From CAZNHL01 sp964572965 (GTDB lineage Bacteria > Bacteroidota > Bacteroidia > Cytophagales > UBA9547), in NCBI GenBank assembly GCA_964572965.1, contig CAZNHL010000014.1:1-62050 (forward strand): a stretch of 62,050 nucleotides of DNA. Reading direction: 5' to 3'. Below, one piece after another: positions 25,714-34,934 of the stretch (positions within the stretch are counted from its first letter, which is position 1; every line of letters begins with the position of its first letter). The notes under the pieces are model-generated. The model made no database searches, was not told where the DNA came from, and saw nothing but the letters and a program-made list of their open reading frames with translations. Made by a program: the position numbers and the translations under genes.

Positions 25714-28548
25714 TTAAATTTTGTCAGTTTCTGGGGCTGCGGTTGTTATACCTGTGCTATACAGCAACGCTACAGGAAAAAATTTAAGCAGCTTGCTCAG
25801 GTTGAGCTGATTGACAGATTCTTCTTCCGTCTCTTGTGTCGCTTCCTCTCCTTCATCAGAAACAAATAATTGAATAGAAACAGGTTTCACTGTTTTGTTA
25901 ACATAATAGTCTGTGCCTGTAAATACGTTGAGCCATTTTTCAGGGGCATTTTCAGGCAATAAAAGGCATGTGTTAAACCATGCGGTTTCTCCTAATGGCA
26001 ATGCATCTGTACAATTGAGTTCTACTACTTCTTTAGGAGCTACTATGATTGCCCATCTGTTTTCGTACTGTCTTGCATAGCCTATGATTGTATTGCTTTT
26101 AGTGCCTGAAAACTGAAGTGGGATATATTCTCCTTTTTCGAAAAGTTCAGGATCTGTTCTGCGTATTTCAAGTGTTATGTATGTTGTAAATAGTTTTATC
26201 CTGCCGTCGTCTTTTGATGCTATCAATTCTTTTATAAGCTTATGGCTGCTGGTTTCCCATTTGTCTTTGATATCCTTAAGATATTTTGCTCTTAATTGAA
26301 AATCCACGGGCCTGCGGTTATCCGGATCTACAAAGCTTAAATCCCATAACTCGCTTCCCTGATAAATATCAGGAATGCCGGGTACTGTTGTTTTAACCAG
26401 CACCTGGCTCAAAGAAAGTGCTATGCCATAATCCGCTATTTTTTTAGCAAAGGGATTAAAGACCGCAAGGAAACTTTGGTCAGTTGTAATTTCTTCGATA
26501 AATGTGAGCGTAGCAGCTTCATAAGCAAGATTTGGGTTAGCCCAATCGGTATGGACTTTGGCTTCCCGCAATGCTTTGAGCATATATTGTTTTAATCTTT
26601 CTATAAACGCAGCATCAATTCCGCTATTCGGATATGCACCTATGAGTGATTGATAAATAAAATATTCAGTATTAGAGTCTGGAACAGATTTGCCGTTAAT
26701 TGTTTGTTTGTGGTTTGCATTATGTTCTTTCCAGGTGTTTAACATACCTGCCCATTCGTCTGGCAGTTCGCTTAATACGTTGATTCGTATTCTGGAATCT
26801 TCACCTCTTTTGGTGTCGTGAGTGGAAGTGCCGTTAATAGATAAGGCCGACTGGTCTCTTTGACGCATTTTTTCGTGGAAACTTTCAATACTTGAACCAG
26901 GGTTCAGGGGAGAATCTCCCACTTCATTATGTGATATAAGACGATTGTAGACATAAAATGCTGTGTCCTCAATTCCTTTAGCAGCCAAGGGGCCTGTAAA
27001 CTGCTGTAAGCGCATGAGGAAGCTGAGGTGTTCGTCGTGTATCAGAATACTATTTAAATGATGTAACTGGTCTGCCAGGAAAGGTCTGAATTTTAATGCA
27101 GAGCTAATTACCTCATTAATAGTTCTGATCTCTTTTTCGTGCAGGGGAAGTGTGGACGGATAAATTCTGTACACGGGAAAAGAAGCTAATATAACAGCCA
27201 GCGCTTCGCGATAAAGAAGCTTGCTCTCTTCCGGGATAGTTGTTGTTTTATTTAGTAAAAAGAAAAGATTATCGAGTTCTCCGACCATTTTTCTGCAAAG
27301 GAAATTGACCTTGGCTTCAAAAATCAGTTCTTCATAGCTATAATAGTGTTTTACAAAATCTTCGTACGTTCGATTAAGTTTACTAAGGTATGCTGATTGT
27401 GTAAAAAGATCATTGATGATCCCCAGAAAGTCGTAACCGCTTGTTCCCTGTATAGGCCAGCTGTCAGGTAAAAGCTCTTCTTTGCCCAGTATTTTTTCTA
27501 CAACAATGTAAACATCATCTCCAGTGATTTTTCGCAGGTTTTTCAGGTACGCTTCAGGATTGTATAAGCCATCTATATGGTCTATGCGTAAACCCTGTAT
27601 TAATTTGTTTTTAAGGCATCTTTCGATTAATTCATGTGACTGCTTAAAAACGTGTTCGTTTTCTGCCGAAATACAAATGAGCTCATTTACAGCGAAAAAG
27701 CGTCTGTAGTTGATTTTGGTATCTGAAACTTTATAAAAAGCAAGTTGATAAAATTGCAGATCCAGCACTTCTTGCAATAACTCTGCTGTTTCGTTTATAT
27801 GATTGATAGCCGAATCTATAAGATGTTTAACTTCTGACCGCTTTATATAAAGTTCATAGAGTTGCTCAAGGAAATGTGGCGCTTGATTGGCAATAGCAGC
27901 ATTTGAAAATTCTTTACTGATTGTTTTGAACTCCTGCGTAATTAATCTAAGCTTTTGAATTGAAGAGGACTCTTTATTCCTTTCTTCAGCATGCTGTATG
28001 CCTTGTTCGAGAATGATGTAGTAAGACTTCCAGCTTAGCGGGTACAGTAAACTGTCAGTTTTTATGAAAAAACCGGACTGTGTGTAATTGATAGTTATTT
28101 TCCTTTCAGCTATTTGCTGTTTAGGTTCAGAACCAAGGAAAGGGGCAATTACTTTGCCACTCAGTTTAGGGTCAGGATGATTCCAGTCAATGTCAAAGAA
28201 GTCATAGAAGTCAGAGTGGATGCCTTTTTGAAAGATGTCCATCAGCCATACATTGTTGGAGTCAAAAGCCATGTGGTTTGGCACGATGTCCTGCAGCCAA
28301 CCCATATTTTTCTTTTTCAGTAAAGCTGCTATTTCTTCAAAATCTTTAATAGTGCCTATTTCCGGGTTAATGACGTACGGGTTGACCACATCATAGCCAT
28401 GGTCGCTGCCTGGCCTTGCTTCAAAAAACGGGGCGCAGTAAATAGTACTTATTCCCAGGTTTTCCAGATAATTAATTGTCTGTTTAAGGTCTTTAAACTT
28501 AAATGACTGATTAACCTGTAGTCTGTATGTAGAAATAGGAGTGTACAT
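25714..28548 (-). CDS. treY: Maltooligosyl trehalose synthase
   Basis: 944 residues, at the long end for TreY. It starts with the family hallmark YTPISTYRLQVNQSFKFKDL (most TreY begin with .P.sTYRlQl...F.f.d), then GISTIYCAPFFEARPGSDHG and YDVVNP. GH13 catalytic features include QDIVPNHMAF, QGLRIDHIDGLYNPEAYL with the catalytic Asp, VEKILGKEELLP with the Glu, and THDTKRGEDSRIRI with the third acid. The enzyme isomerises the reducing-end alpha-1,4 bond of maltooligosaccharides into alpha-1,1, making maltooligosyl trehalose. Its start is 2 bp after the treZ stop, so coupling is likely. The last 60 residues are less conserved and hydrophobic at one point (FPVALLYSTGITTAA). Confidence 0.96.
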   Translation of the reverse strand: MYTPISTYRLQVNQSFKFKDLKQTINYLENLGISTIYCAPFFEARPGSDHGYDVVNPYVINPEIGTIKDFEEIAALLKKKNMGWLQDIVPNHMAFDSNNVWLMDIFQKGIHSDFYDFFDIDWNHPDPKLSGKVIAPFLGSEPKQQIAERKITINYTQSGFFIKTDSLLYPLSWKSYYIILEQGIQHAEERNKESSSIQKLRLITQEFKTISKEFSNAAIANQAPHFLEQLYELYIKRSEVKHLIDSAINHINETAELLQEVLDLQFYQLAFYKVSDTKINYRRFFAVNELICISAENEHVFKQSHELIERCLKNKLIQGLRIDHIDGLYNPEAYLKNLRKITGDDVYIVVEKILGKEELLPDSWPIQGTSGYDFLGIINDLFTQSAYLSKLNRTYEDFVKHYYSYEELIFEAKVNFLCRKMVGELDNLFFLLNKTTTIPEESKLLYREALAVILASFPVYRIYPSTLPLHEKEIRTINEVISSALKFRPFLADQLHHLNSILIHDEHLSFLMRLQQFTGPLAAKGIEDTAFYVYNRLISHNEVGDSPLNPGSSIESFHEKMRQRDQSALSINGTSTHDTKRGEDSRIRINVLSELPDEWAGMLNTWKEHNANHKQTINGKSVPDSNTEYFIYQSLIGAYPNSGIDAAFIERLKQYMLKALREAKVHTDWANPNLAYEAATLTFIEEITTDQSFLAVFNPFAKKIADYGIALSLSQVLVKTTVPGIPDIYQGSELWDLSFVDPDNRRPVDFQLRAKYLKDIKDKWETSSHKLIKELIASKDDGRIKLFTTYITLEIRRTDPELFEKGEYIPLQFSGTKSNTIIGYARQYENRWAIIVAPKEVVELNCTDALPLGETAWFNTCLLLPENAPEKWLNVFTGTDYYVNKTVKPVSIQLFVSDEGEEATQETEEESVNQLNLSKLLKFFPVALLYSTGITTAAPETDKI

Positions 28549-28550
28549 AA

Positions 28551-30365
28551 TTAAGTATTTTGGAAAATTATAATAGACCGCGCTTTCAAAACAACCTTCT
28601 CTTCTTTTTTTATCTCAGAAAGATTATTCTTTTTATTTCCCTGCCAGCATACATCTGCTGAGTCCAGGTATAATTTCCACTTTTCTCCCTGCTGAATGAC
28701 ATATTCCTGGTCAGTTTCAGCGTAGTTCATAATTGCTAAAAGCAATGCTCTGTTTTCAGAGTCTGTCCTTAAAACAGAAATAAGATTATTGTCATTGTCA
28801 GAAATTACTTCCATTGAATTCCGGTCATGGATTTTGAAAGCAGGATTCGTTTTGCGTAAAGCAATCAGCTTTTTATAATAGTTAAAAAGTACTGTCTTCT
28901 CTGGTTTTGTTTTATTTTGCCAGTCAATTTTACTTGCAAGAAAAGTAGATTCTGCCTGTGGATCCGGCCAGTCTTTGTTGTCGCCGTTACGGCCTTTTCT
29001 GACTGCTTCAATCAGTTCTTTGTCAGTATGGCTTATGAAGTACTGAAACGGGCTTTCTGATGCATATTCTTCTCCCATAAAAAGCAATGGAATGTAAGGT
29101 GAAACTAGTACAGTGCCGGCCAGTAATTTTGCGGTTTCAAAACTGATGTGCGTATGAAGTCTGTCACCCATTGCTCTGTTGCCCACCTGGTCATGATTTT
29201 GTGAAAACACCACAAATTGTGAATAGGGGTTATGCACCGGCAGGGCTCCTACGGTTCTTTCCCTTTCAGCCGAATAACGGTTAGCGTATACATAGCTATC
29301 GCTAAAGGCAAGGCGGATATGATCCAGTAAGCCAAAATCCTGCAGAAAGCCATTTTTTTCGCCCGTTACAAAAACGTGCATTGAATGATGGAATTCATCG
29401 CTCCATTGTGCATCAAGGCCATAACCTCCCTGGTTTACAGGAGTAATATATTTGGGGTCGTTGAGGTCGCACTCGCCAATAAGGAAATGCATGCGGCCTG
29501 TTGCCTGTCTGAGTTCCGCAACCTGATCACTCATGTCACAAAGGAAATGTCTCGCACTGTAGTCTTTACAGGCATGTATCGCATCGAGCCTTAATGCATC
29601 AATGTGGTAGTCGCGTAGCCACATCAAAACATTTTGGATAACGTAGTTTTTTACTTCGTCACTATGGTTGTCGTCAAAATTGATTGCAGCTCCCCAGGGA
29701 GTACCGTATTTGCTGGTATGGTAAAAACCATAGCAGTCAAGGCAGTTACCCTCAGGGCCCAGGTGGTTATAAACCACGTCAAGAATTACTGCAATCCCTT
29801 CTTTATGAAGCGCATCTACCAATCTTTTTAAACCCTCGGGACCTCCGTATGAGTTTTGGACTGCATAAGGGAAAACGCCATCATAACCCCAGTTACGGGT
29901 CCCCGGAAATTGAGCAACCGGCATTAATTCGACGGCAGTAATACCAAGTTCTTTCAGATGAGGGATTTTAGAGATAACACCGTCAAAAGTACCTTCTTCG
30001 GAAAAAGTGCCTACATGCAATTCGTAAATAATATAATCGCCTAATGGAATGCCTTTCCATTGAGTGTCAGACCATGGAAATGAATGATGATCGATCACTT
30101 CCGACTGGCCGTGTACGCCCTCTGGTTGCGAGTGAGAAGCCGGGTCTGGCATTTGCTGGTTATCATTCATGATAACATAGTACAAGTCTCCGGGATTTAT
30201 ATTTGGAACTGTTGCAGACCAGTATCCTTTTTCTCCCTGTTCAAGGGCAATTGTTTTCTCCTCTGTAGCGAGGCTTATTTTGATTGAACCAGCTTTAGGA
30301 GCCCAAATTGTAAACTCACAAATTCCAGCCCCTTTGTACCAGGCACCTGTTTTTTTGTTCATCAT
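28551..30365 (-). CDS. treZ: Maltooligosyl trehalose trehalohydrolase
   Basis: 604 residues from ATG 30365 (ATG 30362 is possible); the longer frame to 30410 adds a hydrophobic leader that no TreZ has. N-terminal CBM48-like domain (GICEFTIWAPKAGSIKISLA), then GH13 barrel: IIYELHVGTFSEEGTFDGVI, AVELMPVAQFPGTRNWGYDG, AVILDVVYNHLGPEGNCLDCYG, and the catalytic Asp in ALRLDAIHACKD, Glu in FLIGECDLNDP, and Asp in SQNHDQVGNRAMGDRL. It cuts trehalose from maltooligosyl trehalose made by TreY. First gene of the treZ-treY-malQ operon. The glycogen debranching gene treX, often linked, is absent from the window. Confidence 0.96.
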   Translation of the reverse strand: MMNKKTGAWYKGAGICEFTIWAPKAGSIKISLATEEKTIALEQGEKGYWSATVPNINPGDLYYVIMNDNQQMPDPASHSQPEGVHGQSEVIDHHSFPWSDTQWKGIPLGDYIIYELHVGTFSEEGTFDGVISKIPHLKELGITAVELMPVAQFPGTRNWGYDGVFPYAVQNSYGGPEGLKRLVDALHKEGIAVILDVVYNHLGPEGNCLDCYGFYHTSKYGTPWGAAINFDDNHSDEVKNYVIQNVLMWLRDYHIDALRLDAIHACKDYSARHFLCDMSDQVAELRQATGRMHFLIGECDLNDPKYITPVNQGGYGLDAQWSDEFHHSMHVFVTGEKNGFLQDFGLLDHIRLAFSDSYVYANRYSAERERTVGALPVHNPYSQFVVFSQNHDQVGNRAMGDRLHTHISFETAKLLAGTVLVSPYIPLLFMGEEYASESPFQYFISHTDKELIEAVRKGRNGDNKDWPDPQAESTFLASKIDWQNKTKPEKTVLFNYYKKLIALRKTNPAFKIHDRNSMEVISDNDNNLISVLRTDSENRALLLAIMNYAETDQEYVIQQGEKWKLYLDSADVCWQGNKKNNLSEIKKEEKVVLKARSIIIFQNT

Positions 30366-30536
30366 ATTGAAAATATTAATACTGACCCTGATTAAAAATA
30401 TTATAATCACATAGATGTATGAGCAAATGAGGGTGAAAATACTGCAAGTCTATGTCGAAATTTAATTTTCTATACCCATCTTGGTTTTATGGTGAAGTAA
30501 AAGCTATGTTCTCTTATGATAAAAATCATTAGTGTG

Positions 30537-30570
30537 ACAGAGCCGTTTTCTTACAAAGCAGCTCTGTTTT
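30537..30570. terminator. Weak terminator-like hairpin
   Basis: ACAGAGC / GCTCTGT, 7-bp stem with a 17-nt loop followed by TTTT on the plus strand. It lies beyond the mscS stop, but its T run is on the opposite strand, so assignment is unclear. Confidence 0.4.
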
Positions 30571-30576
30571 AAAGTC

Positions 30577-31674
30577 TCATTGGTTTTGTTGTATATCTTT
30601 CTCAGGAGCGGCATTGATGCTTCTGCGTTTCGGCAAGGCATCAGGGAAGTTTTCTGTAATAAAGCGTACTATTTTTTCTCTGATAATACAGCGCAGGTCA
30701 AATGCATTGCCGGAATTGCGGGCGCTGATCAGAATCCTGATTTGCATGCTTGTGTCAGTCAGGTCGGTTACCTGTACGTTAGAGACGCGGCCGTCCCATA
30801 ATTTTGCTGCAGTCGGTTCTTTTAAAATTTCCCTGAGTTGTTCTCTCAAGGTATCTATGGGGAGGTTGAAATCAACATTAATGAATACACTGCCCAGAAG
30901 GTCTGCGGAGGTTCTTGTCCAGTTCTGGAAGGGTTTTTCGAGGAAATAGGAGATAGGTACAATCAACCTTCGTGAATCCCAAAGGTTGATGACTACATAA
31001 GAAAGAGTGATTTCTTCAATCCTTCCGAATTCGCCTTCAACAATTACAGCGTCGTCTATCCTGATTGGCTGCGTGAAAGCAATCTGTAGTCCGGCTAAAA
31101 GGTTTGAAAGCGATTTTTGTGCAGCAAAACCTACAATAATACCGGCTATTCCTGCAGAAGCCAGGATACTTGTACCTAATTGGCGCACTTGAGAAAAACT
31201 CATTAATCCTATTGAAATGGCAATAAGAATAATGAACATAGAAGATGCTTTTTGTAGAAATTCTACCTGTGTTTTTACCTTGCGCTCCGCCAGGTTATTG
31301 ACAGTGTCTCCACTGAATTTTTCATAAATAACATCACGTATAAACTCGCTTACTTTTACTAAAAAATAACTGATGGAAATTAGTAAAGAAATAAATACAA
31401 GTTTGCTTAAAACAGCATTGTTCAGGTTGTCAAAATAGGTGAACTGCAGTGTAAACGTAATTGACATAACAACCAGAAGCAGCCGGAAAGGGATGCTCAG
31501 GTGCTTATTAATAAGTGTGTAAGATGAGCCTGATAGTCTTTTTACAAAAATGGAAACAAGCTTAAACAAGATAAAGCTCAGGACCAGCGCGCCCACAATA
31601 ACCCCAATTAGTATTAACAGATTGAGTATGTTTTTTGAAAAAGTGTCAGAAATCTGTTTCAGTGTTTCGTTCAT
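30577..31674 (-). CDS. MscS-family mechanosensitive channel
   Basis: 365 residues. Four N-terminal hydrophobic helices (LNLLILIGVIVGALVLSFILF; ISISYFLVKVSEFI; FIILIAISIGLMSF; the pore-lining TM3 as TSILASAGIAGIIVGFAAQKSLSNLLAGLQIAF). The TM3 Gly/Ala packing and AAQKSLSNLLAG are the MscS signature. The beta domain follows: IRIDDAVIVEGEFGRIEEIT and NLWDSRRLIVPISYFLEKPF. It opens under membrane tension to release solutes in hypo-osmotic shock. Neighbourhood to the trehalose genes fits osmotic adaptation. Confidence 0.95.
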   Translation of the reverse strand: MNETLKQISDTFSKNILNLLILIGVIVGALVLSFILFKLVSIFVKRLSGSSYTLINKHLSIPFRLLLVVMSITFTLQFTYFDNLNNAVLSKLVFISLLISISYFLVKVSEFIRDVIYEKFSGDTVNNLAERKVKTQVEFLQKASSMFIILIAISIGLMSFSQVRQLGTSILASAGIAGIIVGFAAQKSLSNLLAGLQIAFTQPIRIDDAVIVEGEFGRIEEITLSYVVINLWDSRRLIVPISYFLEKPFQNWTRTSADLLGSVFINVDFNLPIDTLREQLREILKEPTAAKLWDGRVSNVQVTDLTDTSMQIRILISARNSGNAFDLRCIIREKIVRFITENFPDALPKRRSINAAPEKDIQQNQ

Positions 31675-31715
31675 TGTAAAAATCTTATGTTGAAAATGGT
31701 AGATTATTTATTGCA

Positions 31716-32165
31716 TTATTGAAAGTTGCATAAAAACCTGATTTCTTCCTGAGATTTTTTAAGTATTGTTTGTTGTTCTTTGACAAGCGACCGGGCATTA
31801 CTCTCCAGGTCTTCCTGTTGGGCAGTTATATAGGCACTTTGAATAGCATCTTCGAGCTTTTCGCAATTTTCAAGGACAGATCTTACATTACGATCTTCAA
31901 AAGAAGTTTTTTGGTCAAGCCAGTCTCTGTAAATTTTCCCCCTGTAAATGCTTCCGGGATCAACGATGCCGAAATTTTGTATTTCAGATGTAAGGTCTAG
32001 TTTGTGCTTGTAGCTTTCACCAATGAGGCGTGTAATCAGAGCTTCCAGTTTAATGTCTTTGTTGATCAGTTGTTTGGAAGCATGCTCATAGTGAAGAATA
32101 CGATCTTTATGGATTTGCACAAGGTCGCTAAGGACCTCTACTGTTTCGTTAGTGGTAGCAGACAT
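31716..32165 (-). CDS. PA2169-family (DUF2383) four-helix-bundle protein
   Basis: 149 residues, all helical: ETVEVLSDLVQIHKDRILHY, EHASKQLINKDIKLEALITR, ESYKHKLDLTSEIQNFG, the loop GSIYRGKIYRDWLDQKTSFE and a closing pair of helices. The pattern (NDLI-x-x-x-x-DR at the start, G-x-x-x-R-x-W in the middle) is that of the PA2169/DUF2383 family, a ferritin-like bundle common in general-stress regulons. Function of the family is not known. Same strand as mscS and 41 bp upstream of it, so likely co-transcribed. Confidence 0.85.
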   Translation of the reverse strand: MSATTNETVEVLSDLVQIHKDRILHYEHASKQLINKDIKLEALITRLIGESYKHKLDLTSEIQNFGIVDPGSIYRGKIYRDWLDQKTSFEDRNVRSVLENCEKLEDAIQSAYITAQQEDLESNARSLVKEQQTILKKSQEEIRFLCNFQ

Positions 32166-32528
32166 AGCAGTAAAAAATAAAAGGTTAAAAATTATAAATT
32201 ATTTACGATAAACAGACGAACATAGTAGTGTTTACTCTATTGTTAGATATCATTATTTTTAAAATGATCAAGGCAGAATTATTCGCCCATATCTATAGCA
32301 GGTTAACCAAAAAATATACCATGGAATGGTATATGAATAATAAAAATGAAAGAAGTCTGTGAGAGACCTGAATAAGCAATAATTGTTGTTTTCCCATACC
32401 ATACAGGCTGCATTTGTCCGGCTGAAATAATCAACAATCTGGGTAATAATGGTACAGGTATTATTGTTGATATTGGGCTAAGTACAAAAATAATAGCACT
32501 GTATATCAGTGCCATTATTAATCTGTTT
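32166..32528. other. Intergenic region 3' of nadV
   Basis: 363 bp. It contains the nadV terminator (32489-32519) and a palindrome at 32314-32334 (ATATACCAT-GGA-ATGGTATAT, 9-bp arms) about 150 bp upstream of the PA2169-family gene, where it could be an operator. A 70-codon minus-strand ORF (32303-32515) overlaps both and is probably spurious. Confidence 0.5.
32489..32519 (-). terminator. Terminator of the nrtR-prs-nadV transcript
   Basis: AATAATAGCACTG / CAGTGCCATTATT, 13-bp stem with one wobble position, loop TATAT. It starts 10 nt beyond the nadV stop. Confidence 0.7.
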
Positions 32529-33977
32529 TTATCTTAATCTGCTTCGGATGGCAGAAAGAGAATCATCAATCAGTAATTTACCGTCTCTGAATACTTCTTT
32601 TAGTTCGCCTTTACGCTCTTCTTCCCAACTCACCTGATCAATCAAGTGATAGGTATTGTCGCGTAGTTCTATTTTCATCAGACCTTTAGCTGATTTTTTT
32701 GTTCCGTCATCAGTTACCGGGTTTTTGAAAATTTCGCGCCCCTGTCCGTTTACTTCACCATAAGTTGCTTTCATGGCGAAACCAAATGTATCTCTTGTGT
32801 TGTATTGATATGTATAAGAACCTATACCTAATACGACATTAGTTGATGCAAACCCTTTGGCTTTTAAACGTTCACAAATCTGAGAAGCTCTTTCAATAGT
32901 AATACTATCGCCATATATTGCTCCGATCTGAGGGACTAGCTCTTTGTAGCCTTTGCTGTTAATGGTTCCTCCAAAAACATCCCAAAGCAATTCAATTACT
33001 CCTTTTTGCTCCTGTATTGTTTTGCCGTCAGCTTTACCGCAAATGATATCAACCGGATTTCCGGAGTCGGGACGTATTACTACTTTCCCGGCGCGGTTAG
33101 CTATTGTATCTTTCAAAGCAGGAAGGTATTCCGTCAGTACTTTCCACAAATCCCAAGTATCAGATACAATAGAAACAATTCCTTTTGGATACACCTCGGT
33201 GATTAGACGACGGAATGTTTTCAGTTCTCCGGTATCTGTGCCCATACACATCACAGAATGTTCAGTTGCCGCTACAGAGCCGCCGATCAATTCTTTATCT
33301 GAATCTGCATTATAGTATTCTTCCAGAAAATCGATGGCAGGTATTGTATCCGTTCCATTGAAGCTAAGCAAGTGTCCGGATGCAGATGTAACTGCAGCTT
33401 CAATCCCTGCCATTCCTCTCATTGAAAAGTCATGGCCTTGCCAGTCTACAAATTCGGGAACAGAAGAAGTCTCTGATGCATATTGGTCTAGCACCTCTCT
33501 GTATTTTTTAGCAATGGTTGCTGAGTTGCATGGCATCCATATTGTTGCAGACAGCAATGTCTCAAAGTAGTTTGTAAGCCAGAAAAATTCCGGCTTAGTA
33601 TTATACATTGTAAACATTGGGACTCTTACAGGCACACTGGCTCCTTCTGGCAGGGCTTTGATTACCATTGGTATATAGCCAAGGTCATGTAACTGCTCAA
33701 TATGTTTACTGCCCACAAGGTTTTCGCCAAGGTAATTGTTGATTCTTCTTGCATATTTTTTTACGACAGCTTCTTTTGGCTGACTAAAGAAATGCTTGTT
33801 GAAATCGTCTATAATGTATTTTTTGATGATGTATTGCAAACCAAAAAATACAACTTTATCCATTCCTTCTATTCTGCTTTTACGCGGTGTCCAATTTGAA
33901 TAAACGAGGCTGGTTCCTTCAGGGTATTGTCTTCTGTGGTCTACTTTGTAGCCATCTGTCAATAGTAGTGGGTTCAT
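32529..33977 (-). CDS. nadV: Nicotinamide phosphoribosyltransferase (NAMPT type)
   Basis: 482 residues, the size of bacterial and animal NAMPT. Signatures: NPLLLTDGYKVDHRRQYPEG at the start with the TD-x-YK motif, FWLTNYFETLLSATIWMPCN, catalytic region with RGMAGIEAAVTSASGHLLSF and GGSVAATEHSVMCMG (conserved catalytic His equivalent of NAMPT His247 in AATEHS), and the phosphate-binding KVVIRPDSGNPVDII. The enzyme joins nicotinamide and PRPP into NMN. Directly downstream of prs (33 bp) and in the NrtR-controlled operon, so PRPP and NMN synthesis are made together. No nadM or nadR in the window. Confidence 0.96.
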   Translation of the reverse strand: MNPLLLTDGYKVDHRRQYPEGTSLVYSNWTPRKSRIEGMDKVVFFGLQYIIKKYIIDDFNKHFFSQPKEAVVKKYARRINNYLGENLVGSKHIEQLHDLGYIPMVIKALPEGASVPVRVPMFTMYNTKPEFFWLTNYFETLLSATIWMPCNSATIAKKYREVLDQYASETSSVPEFVDWQGHDFSMRGMAGIEAAVTSASGHLLSFNGTDTIPAIDFLEEYYNADSDKELIGGSVAATEHSVMCMGTDTGELKTFRRLITEVYPKGIVSIVSDTWDLWKVLTEYLPALKDTIANRAGKVVIRPDSGNPVDIICGKADGKTIQEQKGVIELLWDVFGGTINSKGYKELVPQIGAIYGDSITIERASQICERLKAKGFASTNVVLGIGSYTYQYNTRDTFGFAMKATYGEVNGQGREIFKNPVTDDGTKKSAKGLMKIELRDNTYHLIDQVSWEEERKGELKEVFRDGKLLIDDSLSAIRSRLR

Positions 33978-34010
33978 CTTAATGTATATTTAGGGGCTTC
34001 AATAATTTAT

Positions 34011-34850
34011 TTATGCTAATAGTCCATCTGCAAAACGTAGTTGTTTTACCTGCGGATGAACAATTTCTTTTACAGAGTCGGTAGTGTATATCGTTTTAAA
34101 AGTTTTTGCCAGTTCATCTACACCTTTACTAAAGATTCCATGGCTGACGGCCAGGTAAAGGTTACCGGCATTCTTCTTTTTAAGTTCGAGTGCCAGTCCT
34201 GAGAAAGTTCCGCCGCCGTCGCAAATATCATCTACTATCAGACAATCTGCACCATTAAGGTCTTCAGTATATACTTTAAATCCTGACAAATGACCTGTTT
34301 TTACATCTCGGCTTTTTGAACATTCTACTACAGCTTGTCCTCCCAGATCGTGCGAAACTTTATAAATCTTCTTCAGGGCGCCGCCATCGGGTGAAATAAG
34401 AATCATTTCAGGAGATAAGCTCTTTGCTATAGCTTTTATAAATGAATGATTACTAACTACCTCGCATCTGTCAAGAACGGCAGGAGTTACTTCTGAATGT
34501 GCGTCAAAAACAGTTAACTTGGTAAACTGTAAAGCATTAATGATATCTGCATACACTTTAACAGTAAGTGCCTCACCTTTTACCATAACTCTGTCTTGTC
34601 TTGCAGCAGGGAAATAAGGGATAAAAGCTTCTATATGATTTACTCCCATTCTTCTTAGTGCATCTGTTGCGATACAAAGCAGGCCCAGGTCATTGAATGA
34701 ATTAAGACGGTGTGTTACAATCACCGGCTCCGAAACGTCAAAGTCAGGACTGATTTTGATATGAGGTTCTCCTCCGGAAAAGATGAAAGCCTCAAATTTA
34801 ATGTTGCTTTCTCCAAAAGGCTTAAATGATTTATCTAAGTTGAGTATCAT
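34011..34850 (-). CDS. prs: Ribose-phosphate pyrophosphokinase (short, nadV-linked type)
   Basis: 279 residues, shorter than housekeeping Prs (about 315), as is usual for the copies linked to nadV. ATP/Mg region PYFPAARQDRVMVKGEALTV, FDAHSEVTPAVL, flexible loop region PDGGALKKIYKVSHDLG and PRPP loop ADCLIVDDICDGGGTFSGLA. It makes PRPP from ribose 5-phosphate and ATP, the co-substrate of the NadV gene downstream. Transcribed from the promoter region carrying two NrtR-like operators (34861-34934). A housekeeping prs elsewhere in the genome is to be expected. Confidence 0.95.
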   Translation of the reverse strand: MILNLDKSFKPFGESNIKFEAFIFSGGEPHIKISPDFDVSEPVIVTHRLNSFNDLGLLCIATDALRRMGVNHIEAFIPYFPAARQDRVMVKGEALTVKVYADIINALQFTKLTVFDAHSEVTPAVLDRCEVVSNHSFIKAIAKSLSPEMILISPDGGALKKIYKVSHDLGGQAVVECSKSRDVKTGHLSGFKVYTEDLNGADCLIVDDICDGGGTFSGLALELKKKNAGNLYLAVSHGIFSKGVDELAKTFKTIYTTDSVKEIVHPQVKQLRFADGLLA

Positions 34851-34860
34851 AATATTTTCA

Positions 34861-34883
34861 ATTTGTGTATTATTTACGCAAAT
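34861..34883. promoter_or_regulatory. NrtR-like operator 1 (upstream of prs)
   Basis: 23-nt inverted repeat with arms ATTTGTGTA and TTACGCAAAT. 11 bp upstream of the prs start codon. It aligns with operator 2 at 19-20 of 23 positions. Confidence 0.75.
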
Positions 34884-34911
34884 ATGTTAATAGGGTTTGT
34901 GAAAAGCAATT

Positions 34912-34934
34912 ATTTGTGTTTAAATTACGCAAAT
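34912..34934. promoter_or_regulatory. NrtR-like operator 2 (overlaps the nrtR stop codon)
   Basis: 23 nt, ATTTGTGT ... ATTACGCAAAT, offset 51 bp from operator 1, about five helical turns, so both would lie on the same face of DNA. Confidence 0.75.

Noticed and set aside
30366..30410. Extended TreZ N-terminus (IIIFLIRVSINIFN)
   Set aside because: No TreZ has a hydrophobic leader; the family begins near the NKKTGAWYKG segment.
32303..32515. 70-codon hydrophobic ORF after nadV (minus strand)
   Set aside because: It overlaps the nadV terminator and an inverted repeat; hydrophobicity comes from AT-rich DNA.
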